Shown: positions 23,298-35,200 of the stretch, one piece after another
Layout of the letters: each line of letters opens with the position of its first letter
How positions within the stretch are numbered: position 1 is the stretch's first letter
NCBI GenBank assembly: GCA_905116865.2
Contig: CAJHNH020002690.1
Coordinates: 1-64,000 of the forward strand
Length of the DNA: 64,000 bases
Direction: 5' to 3'
DNA from: Candidula unifasciata
Taxonomy: Eukaryota > Mollusca > Gastropoda > Stylommatophora > Geomitridae
Position numbers and translations under genes: made by a program
Notes under the pieces: model-generated
Seen by the model: the letters and a program-made list of their open reading frames with translations, nothing else
Databases searched by the model: none
Told to the model about the DNA's origin: nothing

Positions 23298-23960
23298 AAT
23301 CATCATGAAGTGCCTTGCCAGCTGGCCTAGGCGTTCATGGCGTCTCCACAGATCTCGGTCTTTGGTGTTCTAAATCAATTCCACTGATGATATTCCTCCA
23401 TGCCACTGTCTTAAGCCATCCACCATCATTTCTTTTGGTCTGCCTCTGCCTCTTCAACCAGTGATCTTTCCAGTTGTCGCATATGTTCCAGTGCTCCTTT
23501 TCTCAGCACATGACCAAAGAACTTTGTCTCCTTTTCATCGTTGTATATAGTGTTCTACTTCCACTAGCTATTTCCAGACAATCATTGTTAGTTATTTTGG
23601 CAGTTTGGCCAAGGTTTTCATAACATTCTTAATAAACTCTATGGACCACTGAATGAACTGACAATGACAGTAAAATTTATACAAGAGACAAAATTGCTGA
23701 TATAGACAACTTATTTCAGGCGAACAAAAGAAGAAGAAGAAGATAGCATTCTTCTCAGCAACCACATCTCAGTTGCCCCCAAACTCTTCTTAATTTATTT
23801 GCTCACATTCCGGGATTCACTACCATACAACAGAACAGGCTCGATATAACATTTCAGTACTCATTTTATGATGTTTAATGAGATTGATTTACTTAAGATA
23901 CTTTTCATCTATTGAAATGCTGCCTTTGTCTAAAGGTGCTGAGTGAAAAATTTACAGAAA
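23298..23960 (-). mobile_element. LINE remnant, interrupted at 23641-23745
   Basis: Plus text AGTGCCTTGCCAGCTGGCCT, GATCTTTCCAGTTGTCGCAT and CACATGACCAAAGAACTTTG matches the family at 6060-6690. The piece continues as GCAACCACATCTCAGTTGCC and CACTACCATACAACAGAACA after a 105-bp plus-strand LINE 3' end inserted within it. Confidence 0.68.
23641..23745 (+). mobile_element. LINE 3' end fragment with (AGA)n tail
   Basis: ACAATGACAGTAAAATTTAT, ACAAAATTGCTGATATAGAC and TTCAGGCGAACAAAAGAAGA match the 3' end of the RNase H LINE at 5225-5760. The fragment ends in AAGAAGAAGAAG. Confidence 0.65.
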
Positions 23961-24004
23961 TTCAGAAAAGTATGTATGCATGCTTTATCCGAGATAAAGT
24001 TAAT

Positions 24005-25755
24005 AAGTAAGTCACAAATAGCTGTTTAAAAAAACAAAAAAACTTAAGATGACAACAATTTGGAAGCTGTTTATTTTTACATGTAAACTGTTGTCCCTTC
24101 ATTTTTCAACATAATTTTCACCAACATTGATAAACTTGTTCATCGTTTTGTCAATCCTCCTAAAACTGCTGCATAGAACTGCCTGCTCTGTTTTCTAAAC
24201 CACATTTTCATTTCACATTCAACTTCTGTGTCATTAGTGAAATATCTCCCGACAAGGTGGGTTTTCACTGGACCAAAAAGGTGGAAATCACTAGGGGCTA
24301 AGTAAGGGCTGTAAGATGGATGTTCCAGAAGTTCCCACTCTAGATGGTTTATTTTCTCCTGAGTTAACTGAGCCACACGTGGTCTGACATTGTCATGAAG
24401 GAGCAGTACTCCTCTAGCCAACAGGCCTGGATGTTTTCTTCGAATTGCATCATGAAGTATCGATAGAACTTTACAGTAAGAATCAGCATTCACATTGTCA
24501 CCCCCTTTTTGGGGGGAACTGGTTAGAAGCTCTCCTTGATAATCCTAGAACACTGTCAGCATAGCCATCCACTGTTGATGGCGTAACCTTGAATTTTTAA
24601 ACTCAAGGCTACTCTTAGAGCATGTGGAGAAAGGTGGAGACAGGCATGCTCCGTGCAGAGTGGCAAGCATCACTTCAGAGGTCCTGGGTAGATAGCATCC
24701 TTTAGATATTTTCTCCAGATAACGCCGGTGTGTTGGGAAATGAGCAGGCGGATAGACTGGCCGGTTCTGCACCACTTGGTGGTGAGCTGATATATGACAA
24801 GCTGGATGTTGTAAGGGCCCTTTGGGAGCAAGTGAACTGTGCAGAGGAACAGATAGATCATTATGGTCTGAGGATAATGGCACTGTGAGGAGTTACAAGG
24901 AGATCTGGCCCACGCTCAACACTCGGGGGAGGGGCGAGACAGATATAGAATCAGACTGTTACTGGTACCATGGGAATTTTAACTCTTTGCTTGCTGCTGA
25001 AGATGGGGATGGAGCACTTATGGGAGTGTCCCAAGTGCTGTGATGTCAATTCTTAATTCAACATTCAACATTTTTAATACAAGGCGAAGAAGGATGTTTC
25101 CATTGCAGTGAAGCATGCTTTGATTCAGGCTGGTAGTGATGCACCCATGATTCCTCCCCAGTAATAATCCTGTTCAGCATATATTCTGCAAAGACAGGCC
25201 TAATTGGTTTATTTTGTGTTCGTCTGTCAATTATCTGGCTACCCACCTTAAGCACACTTTTTTAAATTTCAATTGATTATGCATTATGTTGTATGCTGAA
25301 CCAAGTGAGCACCCTATTGCAGCTGCTACACAGATAAACCATTACTCGCCTGTTACCTTTAATCATCTCCTCCACACGCTGCACAAATGCATCTGAGGCA
25401 ATCTCAACAAAATGACCAGATCGGACTTCATCAACAAATGTAGAGCAACCTTGAGAAAACCTTTTTTACCCAGCTATGCACCACTTTATGGAATAAACAT
25501 TTATCAGCATAAACAGAAAGCATTCCTTATTAATGTCTTTTGCAGGCAGCCCTTCTCCCCCCAAAGCATTATTCTTGGAGGGTACACTTTGTAAGTACAG
25601 TCACCATTATGTTTCTGTGTTGTGAATGTGCATGCAACACCTAGCGCCACCTAATGAACGGAGACGTAAAGTTTGATGCTGCTGTCAGCTAAAGACACCT
25701 TTAGAAACAACCAACTACATTTTTCTGCCATCCCATAACCATTTGTGACTTACTT
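24005..25755 (-). mobile_element. mariner-type transposon, broken and interrupted
   Basis: Inverted ends AAGTAAGTCACAAAT (24005-24019) and ATTTGTGACTTACTT (25741-25755) are exact reverses. The minus-strand transposase is recognisable in pieces. Near 25160 it has an ITGEESWVHHYQPESKHAS block, where the usual catalytic Asp of GDE is Glu. At 24300-24420 it has VLLLHDNVRPRVAQLTQEK and HPSYSPYLAPSDFHLFGPVK. These are the D,D34D-type landmarks. The N-terminal third has stops and frameshifts, one Trp codon is now TAG near 24548, and a LINE occupies 24601-25069. It is not functional. Confidence 0.88.
24601..25069 (+). mobile_element. LINE RNase H fragment inserted in the mariner
   Basis: It is flanked by ATTTTTAA on both sides (24593-24600 and 25070-25077), and removing it rejoins the mariner frame. 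It encodes a decayed RNase H piece (GKEQADRLAGSAPLGG, a form of the GNEQADRLA motif) and near the end HLWECPKCC, a zinc-knuckle-like motif. It ends ATTCAACATTCAAC instead of poly(A). Confidence 0.75.
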
Positions 25756-25859
25756 TTTTGGCTTCTCCTCGTACATCACAAGGATGTCTGTTTTCCCGAA
25801 GCCTTTTCAACTTATTAACAAAAAAACATTTTTAAACAAGTTTAAGAATTGTCTTGACT

Positions 25860-27190
25860 GAATATTAATAGAAGAATAACAAACAATCTGAGATATCCTG
25901 ATGACACAATGTTACCACCAGAAAGTAAGAAGGAGTTAAGGACCTCAAGGATAAATTAACATGCAGAGTGCAGAGTATGGATTAGACATTAACATTCGAA
26001 AAACAAAAATTGTGGTGATCAACAATGGAAAAAAGAGACCAACAGTGAATATCACATTAAACAAAGAGATATTCCAACAAGTAATTCAGGACATGTACTA
26101 ACAGATGACAGCAGAAGTGAATCAGAAATCAAAAAGAGAATAGGAATGGCTAAAACTATCTTCAGTAAGATGAAAGCTTGACATAACAATTTAGCACATC
26201 CAGCATGAGAATAGAGTTATAGTGGTAACTGGCATTCCAATTGGTGGAGAAAGACTCAACCACACATGTTGTCATAGAATCGGATTTGCAAAGCCTGCTC
26301 AGGAATGTAGAATTTAATTTTCTTCACATGGAATGGGTCACACCAATCCAGAGGTGGGCCACGTCGCATGGATATTTTTCATTGGGCAATGCAGGCATGT
26401 TTTGGGAATGAGCAGGCAGATAGGTTGGCTGAACTGGTTCCCCTGGGGGATGCACTGCAACTACATGAGGCAGAGGTGATCTCTCACCTGTGGGGCAAGG
26501 TAACAAGTTAAATAGAAGACACTGAAAACCAGTGTCTGGAGAGAATGTTGTAGTTGGGAGCGGCTGTGGGATCTCAGCATCAATAGAGATTAGGGTGAAA
26601 GTCAAGTAGTTAAAAAGATGACAACGGGAACCATCGCTAAGGATACTCTTCACTGGCTGTTAAGGAGGAAAAGGTCCTAGCATGGGCTTGTCCTGAAATC
26701 TGAATTTTTACCCAAATGACCCAGAAGAATCTAGTGGTAAAGATCACACAATGTTCAAGTCCAAGAAGAAGAGTGATGCTTACAGCAAGTGTACCAAGTC
26801 AACAGTTGTTAAAACAAAATTCTGACATGTCATTTCTGCAAACCAAGGCTTTTAAGCCACAGCTGACAGCAATTGACAGCAGCAGAGGAAACAGCAAAGA
26901 CAAACAATGACAAGACAACTAGATACCAAAGCATTCAACCTATTAAGAGTGGAAGCCAGTTATCAGAAAAAAGAAGATGGCAATATATAGGTCACATTCT
27001 GAGGCAAAGTGGGAAAGTACCCAAAAAAAAAAACAGTTAGTGAAATAGGAAGCAATTGATTGAGTTCCATACACAATATCAAAATGACTTCACAAAATAA
27101 AACATATTGGAGGAATATACTGCAAGCACTGTGTGACATATAAATGGCACAACAGGATGAAAAGAAAGCCAATACACGGTAACACATTTG
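25860..27190 (+). mobile_element. decayed LINE: RT, RNase H and tail pieces
   Basis: At 25868-26190 NNLRYPDDTMLPPESKKEL is the RT catalytic box (Y-DD, usually YADD), followed by VLTDDSRSESEIKKRIGMAK. At 26280-26470 a second type of LINE gives FGNEQADRLAELVPLGDA when read with a shift (RNase H). At 26945-27180 KKKMAIYRSHSEA and …YWRNILQALCDI match a LINE C-terminus. These are probably two or three separate insertions. Confidence 0.65.
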
Positions 27191-27879
27191 GTAAATTCAG
27201 AGATTTATTTCAACAATGTTAATAACAAATCTGGTATAATAAACCTGAATACATGTAACTAAATGTGCAATGCCTTGATATTTACAATCTTACAAGTCTT
27301 CCTTCAGTTTTACATATTTTAAAAACAGCATTCAATAAAAAATACATTTCTATGAAAATATTGTTGACTGATGAGAATTTAAAACAATAATGTAACAGAC
27401 TCTGCCAATATAAACACTGCTGTCTTCTATGGTTAATACAAAATCAACATATAAACATATACTATGCTGCTTAGCAAATACAAAACCCTTGGATTTGTAG
27501 CAATAAAAGCTAAAGTGTTACGTGTACATATCAGTAGCACATCTATGATTATTAAAGATAACACTGAATGATACTATATTGCTTGAAATAACCCTTGCAG
27601 AAATGACATACACCATTAAAGTTACAGCTGACTGCATAAAAGCAAAATAAAAACATTTAACAAAAAGGAGTGTACAAGATTTTAAACTAAAAATATGATA
27701 TATGTATGCATATAAATTCAGATTGTTTAACAATAGTTTTGGCATATGTTTAAAAAATACTGATTGACCTTCATTCCAACTGACAAGTGGTATACCATAT
27801 TTTGTTTATAAAGTATTATTTATTTAGAAAGTGATATTTATTATTTAGAAAATTCTATTTATACTCCCTCTTTTTTTAA

Positions 27880-27881
<2 letters not shown>

Positions 27882-27953
<72 letters not shown>
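27882..27953. repeat. (CT)n microsatellite
   Basis: Pure TC dinucleotide run of about 70 bp directly before SINE V. Confidence 0.97.
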
Positions 27954-27954
<1 letters not shown>

Positions 27955-27955
<1 letters not shown>

Positions 27956-28508
27956 GGCTAAGTGGCTAAGTCAATGCGAACGCTTCGTAATGCCAGGATG
28001 CAAGGTTCGATCCCAGCTGCCGGCCATGCACCTTGCGTTGGTTTTGACAGTGGTATCAAAAAAGTTGGGCGTCCAGAAAGCAATTGCAAACTTCTTCTTC
28101 TTCACTTCCTCTTTTACCGCTGTGGGTGTCGAGGGAGATATAAGGTTCTGTTTCTAGCTCTTCTGGCTGCCTCGACCATAGGCACATCGTGCTGTTGTAG
28201 AGTTTCTCTGATGTTATCCTTCCATCTTGTTCTTGGTCTACCCCGTGCTCTACGTCCTTCTTCTCTTTCCATGTATGCTTTGTATGGTATGGTGTCACAA
28301 GGCATTCTCTCTAAGTGGGCAAACCATTTCACTTGCTATCTTTGTATGTAATCCAGAATTGGTTCTGTGCCGACTTGTTCTCTTATGATCTCATTCCTGA
28401 TCTTATCTCTTATGGTCACTCCTACAGCCCTTCTGGACGTAAATTGCCTAGAAAAACCAGGGGCTGTTGGGGTTGGTTCTGCAACGTCCTGTAAAGGATA
28501 CGCAACTA
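27955..28508 (+). repeat. SINE family V copy split by a LINE tail
   Basis: The left part (to about 28091) has TGGCTAAGTCAATGCGAACG and GGTTCGATCCCAGCTGCC. The right part (from about 28432) resumes GGACGTAAATTGCCTAG and ends GGATACGCAACTAACC. Together they rebuild the copy at 34798-35024. Long (CT)n tracts lie on both sides. Confidence 0.82.
28092..28431 (-). mobile_element. LINE tail inserted into SINE V
   Basis: The minus strand reads RRAVGVTIRDKIRNEIIREQ, GTEPILDYIQR (stop), QVKWFAHLERMPCDTIPYKA and GRRARGRPRTRWKDNIRETL, the complete tail block with a single stop. The left end is CTTCTTCTTCTTCACTTCC, a (GAA)n tail on the element's strand. The two halves of SINE V rejoin around it. Confidence 0.83.
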
Positions 28509-28515
28509 ACCTTAA

Positions 28516-28621
<106 letters not shown>

Positions 28622-28719
28622 TACCCTTGAAGTGCAAACTGTAACTTTCGCATATAATTAACCCCCCTCCCCGCCCACACCAACCTCACCCGAAAATGTC
28701 AATCATTAAAGGGTTTGAT

Positions 28720-29060
28720 ATCATCATCATCCTCCTCACATGACCTGCTGACTGGTGTAGTCCTTCATGCATTTCCACAGATTTCGATCTCTTTCCCTCT
28801 GGATCAGTTCCAGCAATGATATCCCTCCATGCCACCATCGAAACCCATCCATCATCATCTCTCTCTCTGTCTGCCTCTCCATTTTCTACCATTGATCTTC
28901 CCAGTTGTGACAATATTCCTTCCCCCTCATCAAATGACCAAAGAACAGTGCTTGTCTTTTCATTATAGCTGTATATATTGATCTGCTTTCATTAACTTCC
29001 TTCAAGAAATCCTTGTTAAGTTACTCTGACAGTCCAACGGATTCTTAACATTCATCACAA
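28720..29060 (-). mobile_element. LINE tail, 6060-family
   Basis: The copy starts in ATCATCATCATCCTCCTC (tail) and has GACCTGCTGACTGGTGTAGT, GGATCAGTTCCAGCAATGAT, GATCTTCCCAGTTGTGACAA and CAAATGACCAAAGAACAGTG, matching 23298-23530. Confidence 0.7.
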
Positions 29061-31289
29061 GATCTTTCTAGTGTGTGCAGTTCACATTCAATGGTTTTTA
29101 TATACTCATCCTTATTAATTGATTTGGGAGTTCCTGTTAGTTTATTCAGGTTCAGACTTTTGGTTATAAATTCAATTTCTTATCAAGACCTTTGAACTAA
29201 AAGTGATTGAACTTGTCAAATATAAAACTGTCAAATTAGAATACCATAATGACAATAAAGATATACCTGTTTAAAACTACAATAAAATAAGCTCAAATGC
29301 AAGAAATTAACAATAAAATATTTTTTAAAAGCAAAAGCATTTCTGGACATTTTGTTGATATTTGTTGATCTGTCTCTGTGGTTCGTCTTTATTTAATTAT
29401 CACAAAAAATATAATACACTTGTGAACATTAATTGAAACATATAAAATGTACTTGCTTGCCCGAATAAGTAAATGTGGTAAGAATGCACTACCTCAATCC
29501 AATATTTTGTGAAAGGCTTGTCACTTGAAATCTCAGAGATGTATATGCCTAGTGACTATCTTTAAATTATTTTTATTTTCATATTATTCTCATTCATGAT
29601 TTTTTTAAAACTGATTAGTAACAATGGAATTTTTCTTTTATAATTTACCAGAAAGCGGTGGTATGGTTTTAATTCTTGAGTCATCTGTATCATGCTAAAG
29701 TTGTACATTGGTAGGACAATGATACAATAACAATATATATAAAATGGGAAGACAGTGCATGCACGCGCACACACACACACACATACAAATGGCAAGAAAA
29801 AATTAATGGCATGAGAGGGTACACAGAATGGATGGTCTGAGTTTTGTTCAGTAATATATTTGTTCAGTTAACATCCTTATTCAGTTACTATATCTAACAC
29901 ATCAACACATTTTTCAAGTTACATATTTTTTATTTAAATAACATTCTTTTTACACTAGTTGTTAAATTTTGTAAACACCTGACCACTTTGAAAAGTACTA
30001 AATGTTCAAGTTAGTAGTGCTGAGTCAGATAATGAAAATGAGTTAGGAAAACATCATTTTCCTCTTTTTAATCTTCTTCATTCTACTTTATGTATATAAA
30101 TATATATATATATATATATATTGTGGTAGCTCGGTATACATCTGCTTTATAATAAGTCCCACTCTGTAAAAATCCTGTTTAGAGCCGAACACTTTTGCTT
30201 GGTATATGCCCTTTGTTTGAAACATGACTCACGTGCTAGAACTTGTGAGCCTCAACCTGGACCAAGTAGAAAAATAGGAAACAAAATGTAATTTAAGGTT
30301 CCTGATATTTTATTGGAAGAGTACACACCCTTTTTCATTCTTCCTTCATTTCTTATGGGAAAATGTGTTTGATATACGTCCTGTTTGATATGTCCAAAAA
30401 TGTAGAACAGATTAAGGAGGTGTACTAAGGTACCACCATAGTTTGTTTTTGAATGTCAATCTGTTGTTTTTGTTCTAGCTTAAATGCACAGGTATTAAAA
30501 AAGCCAGCATCTATAAAAACGAGGTTAATGTAGATTAATAAATAAATAAATAAATAAATAATCTGTAAGCAGATCTGTGATATTTTACCTTTAGGCCAAT
30601 GCATCTGACTTCTAGGAGCATTTTTTAGGCATTTTATTTTTTCCAGATATATTGTACAATATATCATTTAGTTATTTGAGCTTATAACATTCACAAACAC
30701 TTAGAAATCGCATTTCCTTTATTTAATACAAATGTAATTTTATATTTTAGGATATAGTAACAAAAAAAAAAAGGATGTACACTTTATATTGTTTTGTAAA
30801 ATAATCTTGTCATTAAAACATATTAGTTGTTTCAACAATAATTACACATCATCATGGAATGGTCTAGGTCTAAATAAAGAACCAATGAAGATTTAGTTAT
30901 GTATTGTTTTTATTAATCCAAGTCTCCCAAGAAGAGCAAGACAAATATATAAAACCACAATACTGGGCTACAACCAGGAAACAGTGAGATGGCAAAACAA
31001 AGAAGAAGAAGAAAGTTTTAATGATCATCATGCGTCATGCAGAGCACTGGGGTGAAATCATGTTTTACTAGAAACCTCTGACCTTTGAGTTCTTCTTCAG
31101 CAGTTAGCACACCTTATTGTGGGTTAAAGCTAGGATGTTAAATCTAATGGGTTTTTAATAAGTACATTTGCTGATTATGTTTTGTACAATCCTGCCAACC
31201 CATCCAGCGTTTCCTCCATCTCTTGACCTCTGATTTCTGTCTCCAGTATCTTTGATCTTCCCGGTTTTCACAACCTCTTGTAAAATTAT
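29061..31289. other. AT-rich sequence without recognised genes
   Basis: Holds small simple repeats: (CA)n at 29767-29782, (TA)n at 30090-30121 and (AATA)n at 30536-30560. A short 6060-family LINE scrap may lie at 31200-31270 (GATCTTCCCGGTTTTCACAA). Confidence 0.55.
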
Positions 31290-31940
31290 TTATGATGAGA
31301 AATAAACCAGGCTTCCCAAAAGTAAAAGTTTAATGGTATAGGCAAACATATCCAAATACTACATGGTTTCGATAGACCAGGGTTCGCAATTAAAACAATT
31401 TAATGAGAAATACCAGGATTTACTCACAAAAAATATTTTACCTCTCTAAGTAAGTCCCAAGCAACTCATCATACATTCATAGTTTCATACCTAGAACCCC
31501 AGTGAATACAAGATGCATAGATGTTATGTCTCTCTTTACTACTCTTTGGGCCTCTAATGCTAAACCTCTGGGGCTGAAAAAGTTAACGGGAAATAACAGT
31601 ATTTCTAATGCAAGATGGTAAATACTATCATTTTCAATAATAATTTGATGAGATTTACCAGAATTCCCAATAATCATAGTGTTGTGGGAAGGGCCCGGAT
31701 TTTCAATAATAGTGGTTTGATGGAAAACACCAATATTTATAAAAATAACAGTGTGATGGGATAGGCCAGGATTTTCAATAAAGAAATGCGAGAAGATAGT
31801 TCAGGATTTCTAGTAAAAACAATGTAATGGTACATGGCAGCATTTCCAGTAATAATAATAGGATGGGATACAGCAGGATTTCTAATAAATGCTATAATAG
31901 GATAGCTGGGATATTCAATAATAACAGAGCAATTAATGAA
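31290..31940. repeat. diverged tandem repeat, unit about 40 bp
   Basis: Blocks such as GATAGGCCAGGATTTTCAAT, AATAACAGTGTGATGGG and CAGGATTTCTAATAAATGC recur with a spacing of about 38-42 bp. A TTAA MITE interrupts the array at 31438-31586. Confidence 0.65.
31438..31586. mobile_element. TTAA-type MITE copy in a diverged tandem repeat
   Basis: TCATCATACATTCATAGTTT, CATACCTAGAACCCCAGTGA, TCTCTCTTTACTACTCTTTG and GGGGCTGAAAAAGTTAA match the reverse complement of 20327-20472. The right TTAA is intact and the left is TTAC. Confidence 0.7.
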
Positions 31941-32261
31941 GATTTATAATACATTGTGTTGAACATTTACAGGACAACTGTCTTTGCTTAGTTATTATAT
32001 CTTTTTTGTGTGTCTAGACATTGGTGAATAACTGCCTTACGCTTTATGTGCCTAAGCAGTTGAGGAATATTTTTGTGCACAACATGCAAACATGACCTTG
32101 TTTCTTGTCTTAGTCTAAGTAACCGTGGTCTCACTATCCAAGAATTATGGAGAATATGACTACTTTGTGGGAGCAGTGATTAGATACACAGCTGCTGGCT
32201 GGAAGGTCTTCAGTTTGAATCCACATCAAGGAAGGTATTTCTCATTAAAATAGGACTCCCA

Positions 32262-32550
32262 AATCCCCCCTGTGGGTTCTGGGGCCCCATTGTAGGGGGA
32301 AACAAGAATAGACCCACTGCCTCTCCAAAAGCATGTCGTAGGAGTCGACTAATTGGGGAGCTTCCTTTGAAGTCGGACTGCATCAGCGGAGAGGCAAGGA
32401 ACCAACAGTCTGTATTCAATAGAATGAGATCTGTAAAACTGATGCACATGCAACACTCAGGTTCTGGAGCAGGACTGCAGTTCAGTAGTGGACGAGCAAC
32501 CAGAACTTTCCGCCAGAGTGTACAGCTGGTGAATGCAAAGAAGAAGAAGG
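32262..32550 (+). repeat. family X repeat copy
   Basis: Contains CCCTGTGGGTTCTGGGGCCC, AAGAATAGACCCACTGCCTC, GCATGTCGTAGGAGTCGACT, GGCAAGGAACCAACAGTCTG and CAACCAGAACTTTCCGCCAG, with an AAAGAAGAAGAAGG end. One of the least diverged copies. Confidence 0.87.
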
Positions 32551-32779
32551 ACTCCCAAATCGACCCAGTCTAAAACAGTCCAAGATGTGTCATGGTAAAT
32601 GAAGGCAGTTGATATGGTGTTGACCATACTACCGATCAAGTTCTCATTAGTCTATGCAAAAATGGTTCTAGTACAAAATGCCTGATGCATCACTGGTGTG
32701 AAATAATAGGATTTTTTTTTTTTAAACAGTCTTGATTGCATGTCTTTACCACATGATGTAGGATGAAAGGGGGTGGGTT

Positions 32780-33998
32780 ACTCATGAGTTTGAGGTTTTA
32801 AGGTCATCTGGCTAGTGCAGTCACCACAAACTTACAGAAGATCAACTGAGATCTCCTGCACCAGAGCAGAATAAAATCTCTATCACTTACAGAGGATCAA
32901 CTGAGATCTCCTGTACCAGAGCAGAATAAAATCTCCACCTCTTACAGAGGATCAACTGAGATCTCTTGCACCAGAGCAGAATAAAATCTCTATCACTTAC
33001 AGAGGATCAACTGAGGTCTCCTGCACCAGAGCAGAATAAAATCTCTATCACTTACAGAGGATCAACTGAGTTCTCCAGCACCAGAGCAGAATAAAATCTC
33101 TATCACTTACAGAGGATCAACTGAGGTCTCCTGCACCAGAGCAGAATAAAATCTCTATCACTTACAGAGGATCAACTGAGTTCTCCAGCACCAGAGCAGA
33201 ATAAAATCTCTATCACTTACAGAGGATCAACTGAGGTCTCCTGCACCAGAGCAGAATAAAATCTCTATCACTTACAGAGGATCAACTGAGTTCTCCAGCA
33301 CCAGAGCAGAATAAAATCTCTATCACTTACAGAGGATCAACTGAGGTCTCCTGCACCAGAGCAGAATAAAATCTCCATCACTTACAGAGGATCAACTGAG
33401 GTCTCCTGCACCAGAGCAGAATAAAATCTCCATCTCTTACAGAGGATCAACTGAGGTCTCCTGCACCAGAGCAGAATAAAATCTCCACCTATTACAGAGG
33501 ATCAACTGAGATCTCCTGCACCAGAGCAGAATAAAATCTCTATCACTTACAGAGAATCAACTGAGATCTCCTGCACCAGAGCAGAATAAAATCTCCATCT
33601 CTTACAGAGGATCAACTGAGTTCTCCAGCACCAGAGCAGAATAAAATCTCTATCACTTACAGAGGATCAACTGAGGTCTCCTGCACCAGAGCAGAATAAA
33701 ATCTCCACCTCTTACAGAGGATCAACTGAGTTCTCCTGCACCAGAGAAGAATAAAATCTCTATCTCTTGCAGAGGATCAACTGAGGTCTCCTGCACCAGA
33801 GCAGAATAAAATCTCTATCACTTACAGAGGATCAACTGTGGTCTCCAGCACCAGAGCAGAATAAAATCTCTATCACTTACAGAGGATCAACTGAGGTCTC
33901 CTGCACCAGAGCAGAATAAAATCTCTATCTCTTACAGAGGATCAACTTTCTCCTGCACAAGAGCCTAGCCCAGCACTTAAACCACACGGCCAGCTGCT
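32780..33998 (-). repeat. SINE family Z copy enlarged by an internal 55-bp array
   Basis: The left flank of the array (GTTTTAAGGTCATCTGGCTA, GTGCAGTCACCAC) and the right flank (GCCCAGCACTTAAACC, CACGGCCAGCTGCTC) match the two sides of family Z at 37640-37690 and 37770-37800. The array is therefore an internal expansion of a SINE. Confidence 0.8.
32831..33955. repeat. 55-bp minisatellite, about 20 units, derived from SINE family Z
   Basis: The unit begins CTTACAGAGGATCAACTGAG, then GTCTCCTGCACCAGAGCAGA, then ATAAAATCTCTATCA. It aligns with family Z AAAATCCCCAGCCTTACC, GAGGATTCGAACCCAGGTC and TCCCGCTTGAGAGC, so each unit carries a mutated B-box segment. Units with TTCTCCAGCA alternate with units with GTCTCCTGCA around 33050-33340, a 110-bp higher-order pattern. 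Confidence 0.92.
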
Positions 33999-34398
33999 CT
34001 TCCTAGTAGTTAAAGTTGAGTTCAAGAACCAACATCACAGCACTCAGGGCATTCCCATTAGTGCTCCATCTCTAACTTCAGCAGCCAGGCATTACTAGCA
34101 GTTAGTGAGGTTGTTAACTGAATTTTTATGACAAACTATTATATGACTACCTGCTGGAGTCACAAAAGAGCAGTGACTGCTCACGTGCCTGTTGGCCTTG
34201 AGGGTCTTTAGGCACATGGATATTTTCACTAATTCGCGTAATAATGTCCACCCAGCCTGAAATACAGCTACCAGAAAATGTATGGGAAACAAAAGCTGAT
34301 GGTGTGATTCTGAGCGCTGATTGGTCTATAAAAATGGATTTAGCACCAAATTCCCAGGACAGCTCAAGGTTTAAATAGAAATCCTCTGCTTTACTTTA

Positions 34399-35200
34399 TT
34401 TAGAACTTTTTTGGGTTCTATCATATAAAAAGATTTAACTACTAATTTAGAACTCCTTTGGGTTCTATCATATAGAACGCTTTAACTACTAATTTAGAAC
34501 TCCTTTGGGTTCTATCATAAAAAAAGATTTAACTATTAATTTAGAACTCCGTTGGGTTCTATCATATAAAAAGCTTTAACTACTAATTTAGAACTCTGTT
34601 GGGTTCTATCATATATAAAGCTTTAACTACTAATTTAGAACTCCTTTGGGTTCTATCATATAAACAGCTTTAACTACTAATTTAGAACATCTTTGGGTTA
34701 CATCTTGTAAAAAGATTTAACTACTAATTCAGAACTCCTTTGGTTTCTATCATATAAAAAGCTTTAACTACTAATTTAGAACTTCTTTGGGTTCTATTGC
34801 TCTGTGGCTAAGTCGATGCGAACGCTTCGTAATGCTGGGATGGCGGGTTCGATCCCAGCTGCGGGCCCTGCGCCTTGCGTTGGTTTCGACAGTGTATCAA
34901 GAAAGCTGACCGCCTAGAAAGCAATGGCAAACTACTGGATGTAAATTTGCCTAGAAAAACCACACAACAGCCAGGGGCTGTTGGGGTTGGTTCTGAAACG
35001 TCCTGTAAAGGATACGCAACTAACCTTTGGGTTCTATCATATAAAAACTTCAACTACTAATTTAAAACTCCTTTGGGTTCTATAATATAAAAAGTTATAA
35101 CTACTAATTTAGAACTCATTTGAGTTCTATAATAAAAAAAGCTATAACTACTAATTTAGAACTTCTTTGGGTTCTATCATATAAAAAGCTTTAACTACTA
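34399..35200. repeat. 47-bp satellite, about 12 units, split by SINE V
   Basis: The unit is TTTAGAACTCCTTTGGGTTC TATCATATAAAAAGCTTTAA CTACTAA. Units run 34399-34797 and 35025-35200, with the SINE at 34798-35024 between. Each unit contains the short inverted pair TAGAAC and GTTCTA. Confidence 0.93.
34798..35024 (+). repeat. SINE family V, full copy inserted in the 47-bp satellite
   Basis: The tRNA-like head has A-box-like TGGCTAAGTCGATGCGAACG and a strong B box (GGGTTCGATCCCAGC). The body has CCTTGCGTTGGTTTCGACAG, AGAAAGCAATGGCAAACTAC and GGGGTTGGTTCTGAAACGTC and ends GGATACGCAACTAAC. A 13-bp duplication, CTTTGGGTTCTAT, flanks it (34785-34797 and 35025-35037). Confidence 0.88.
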
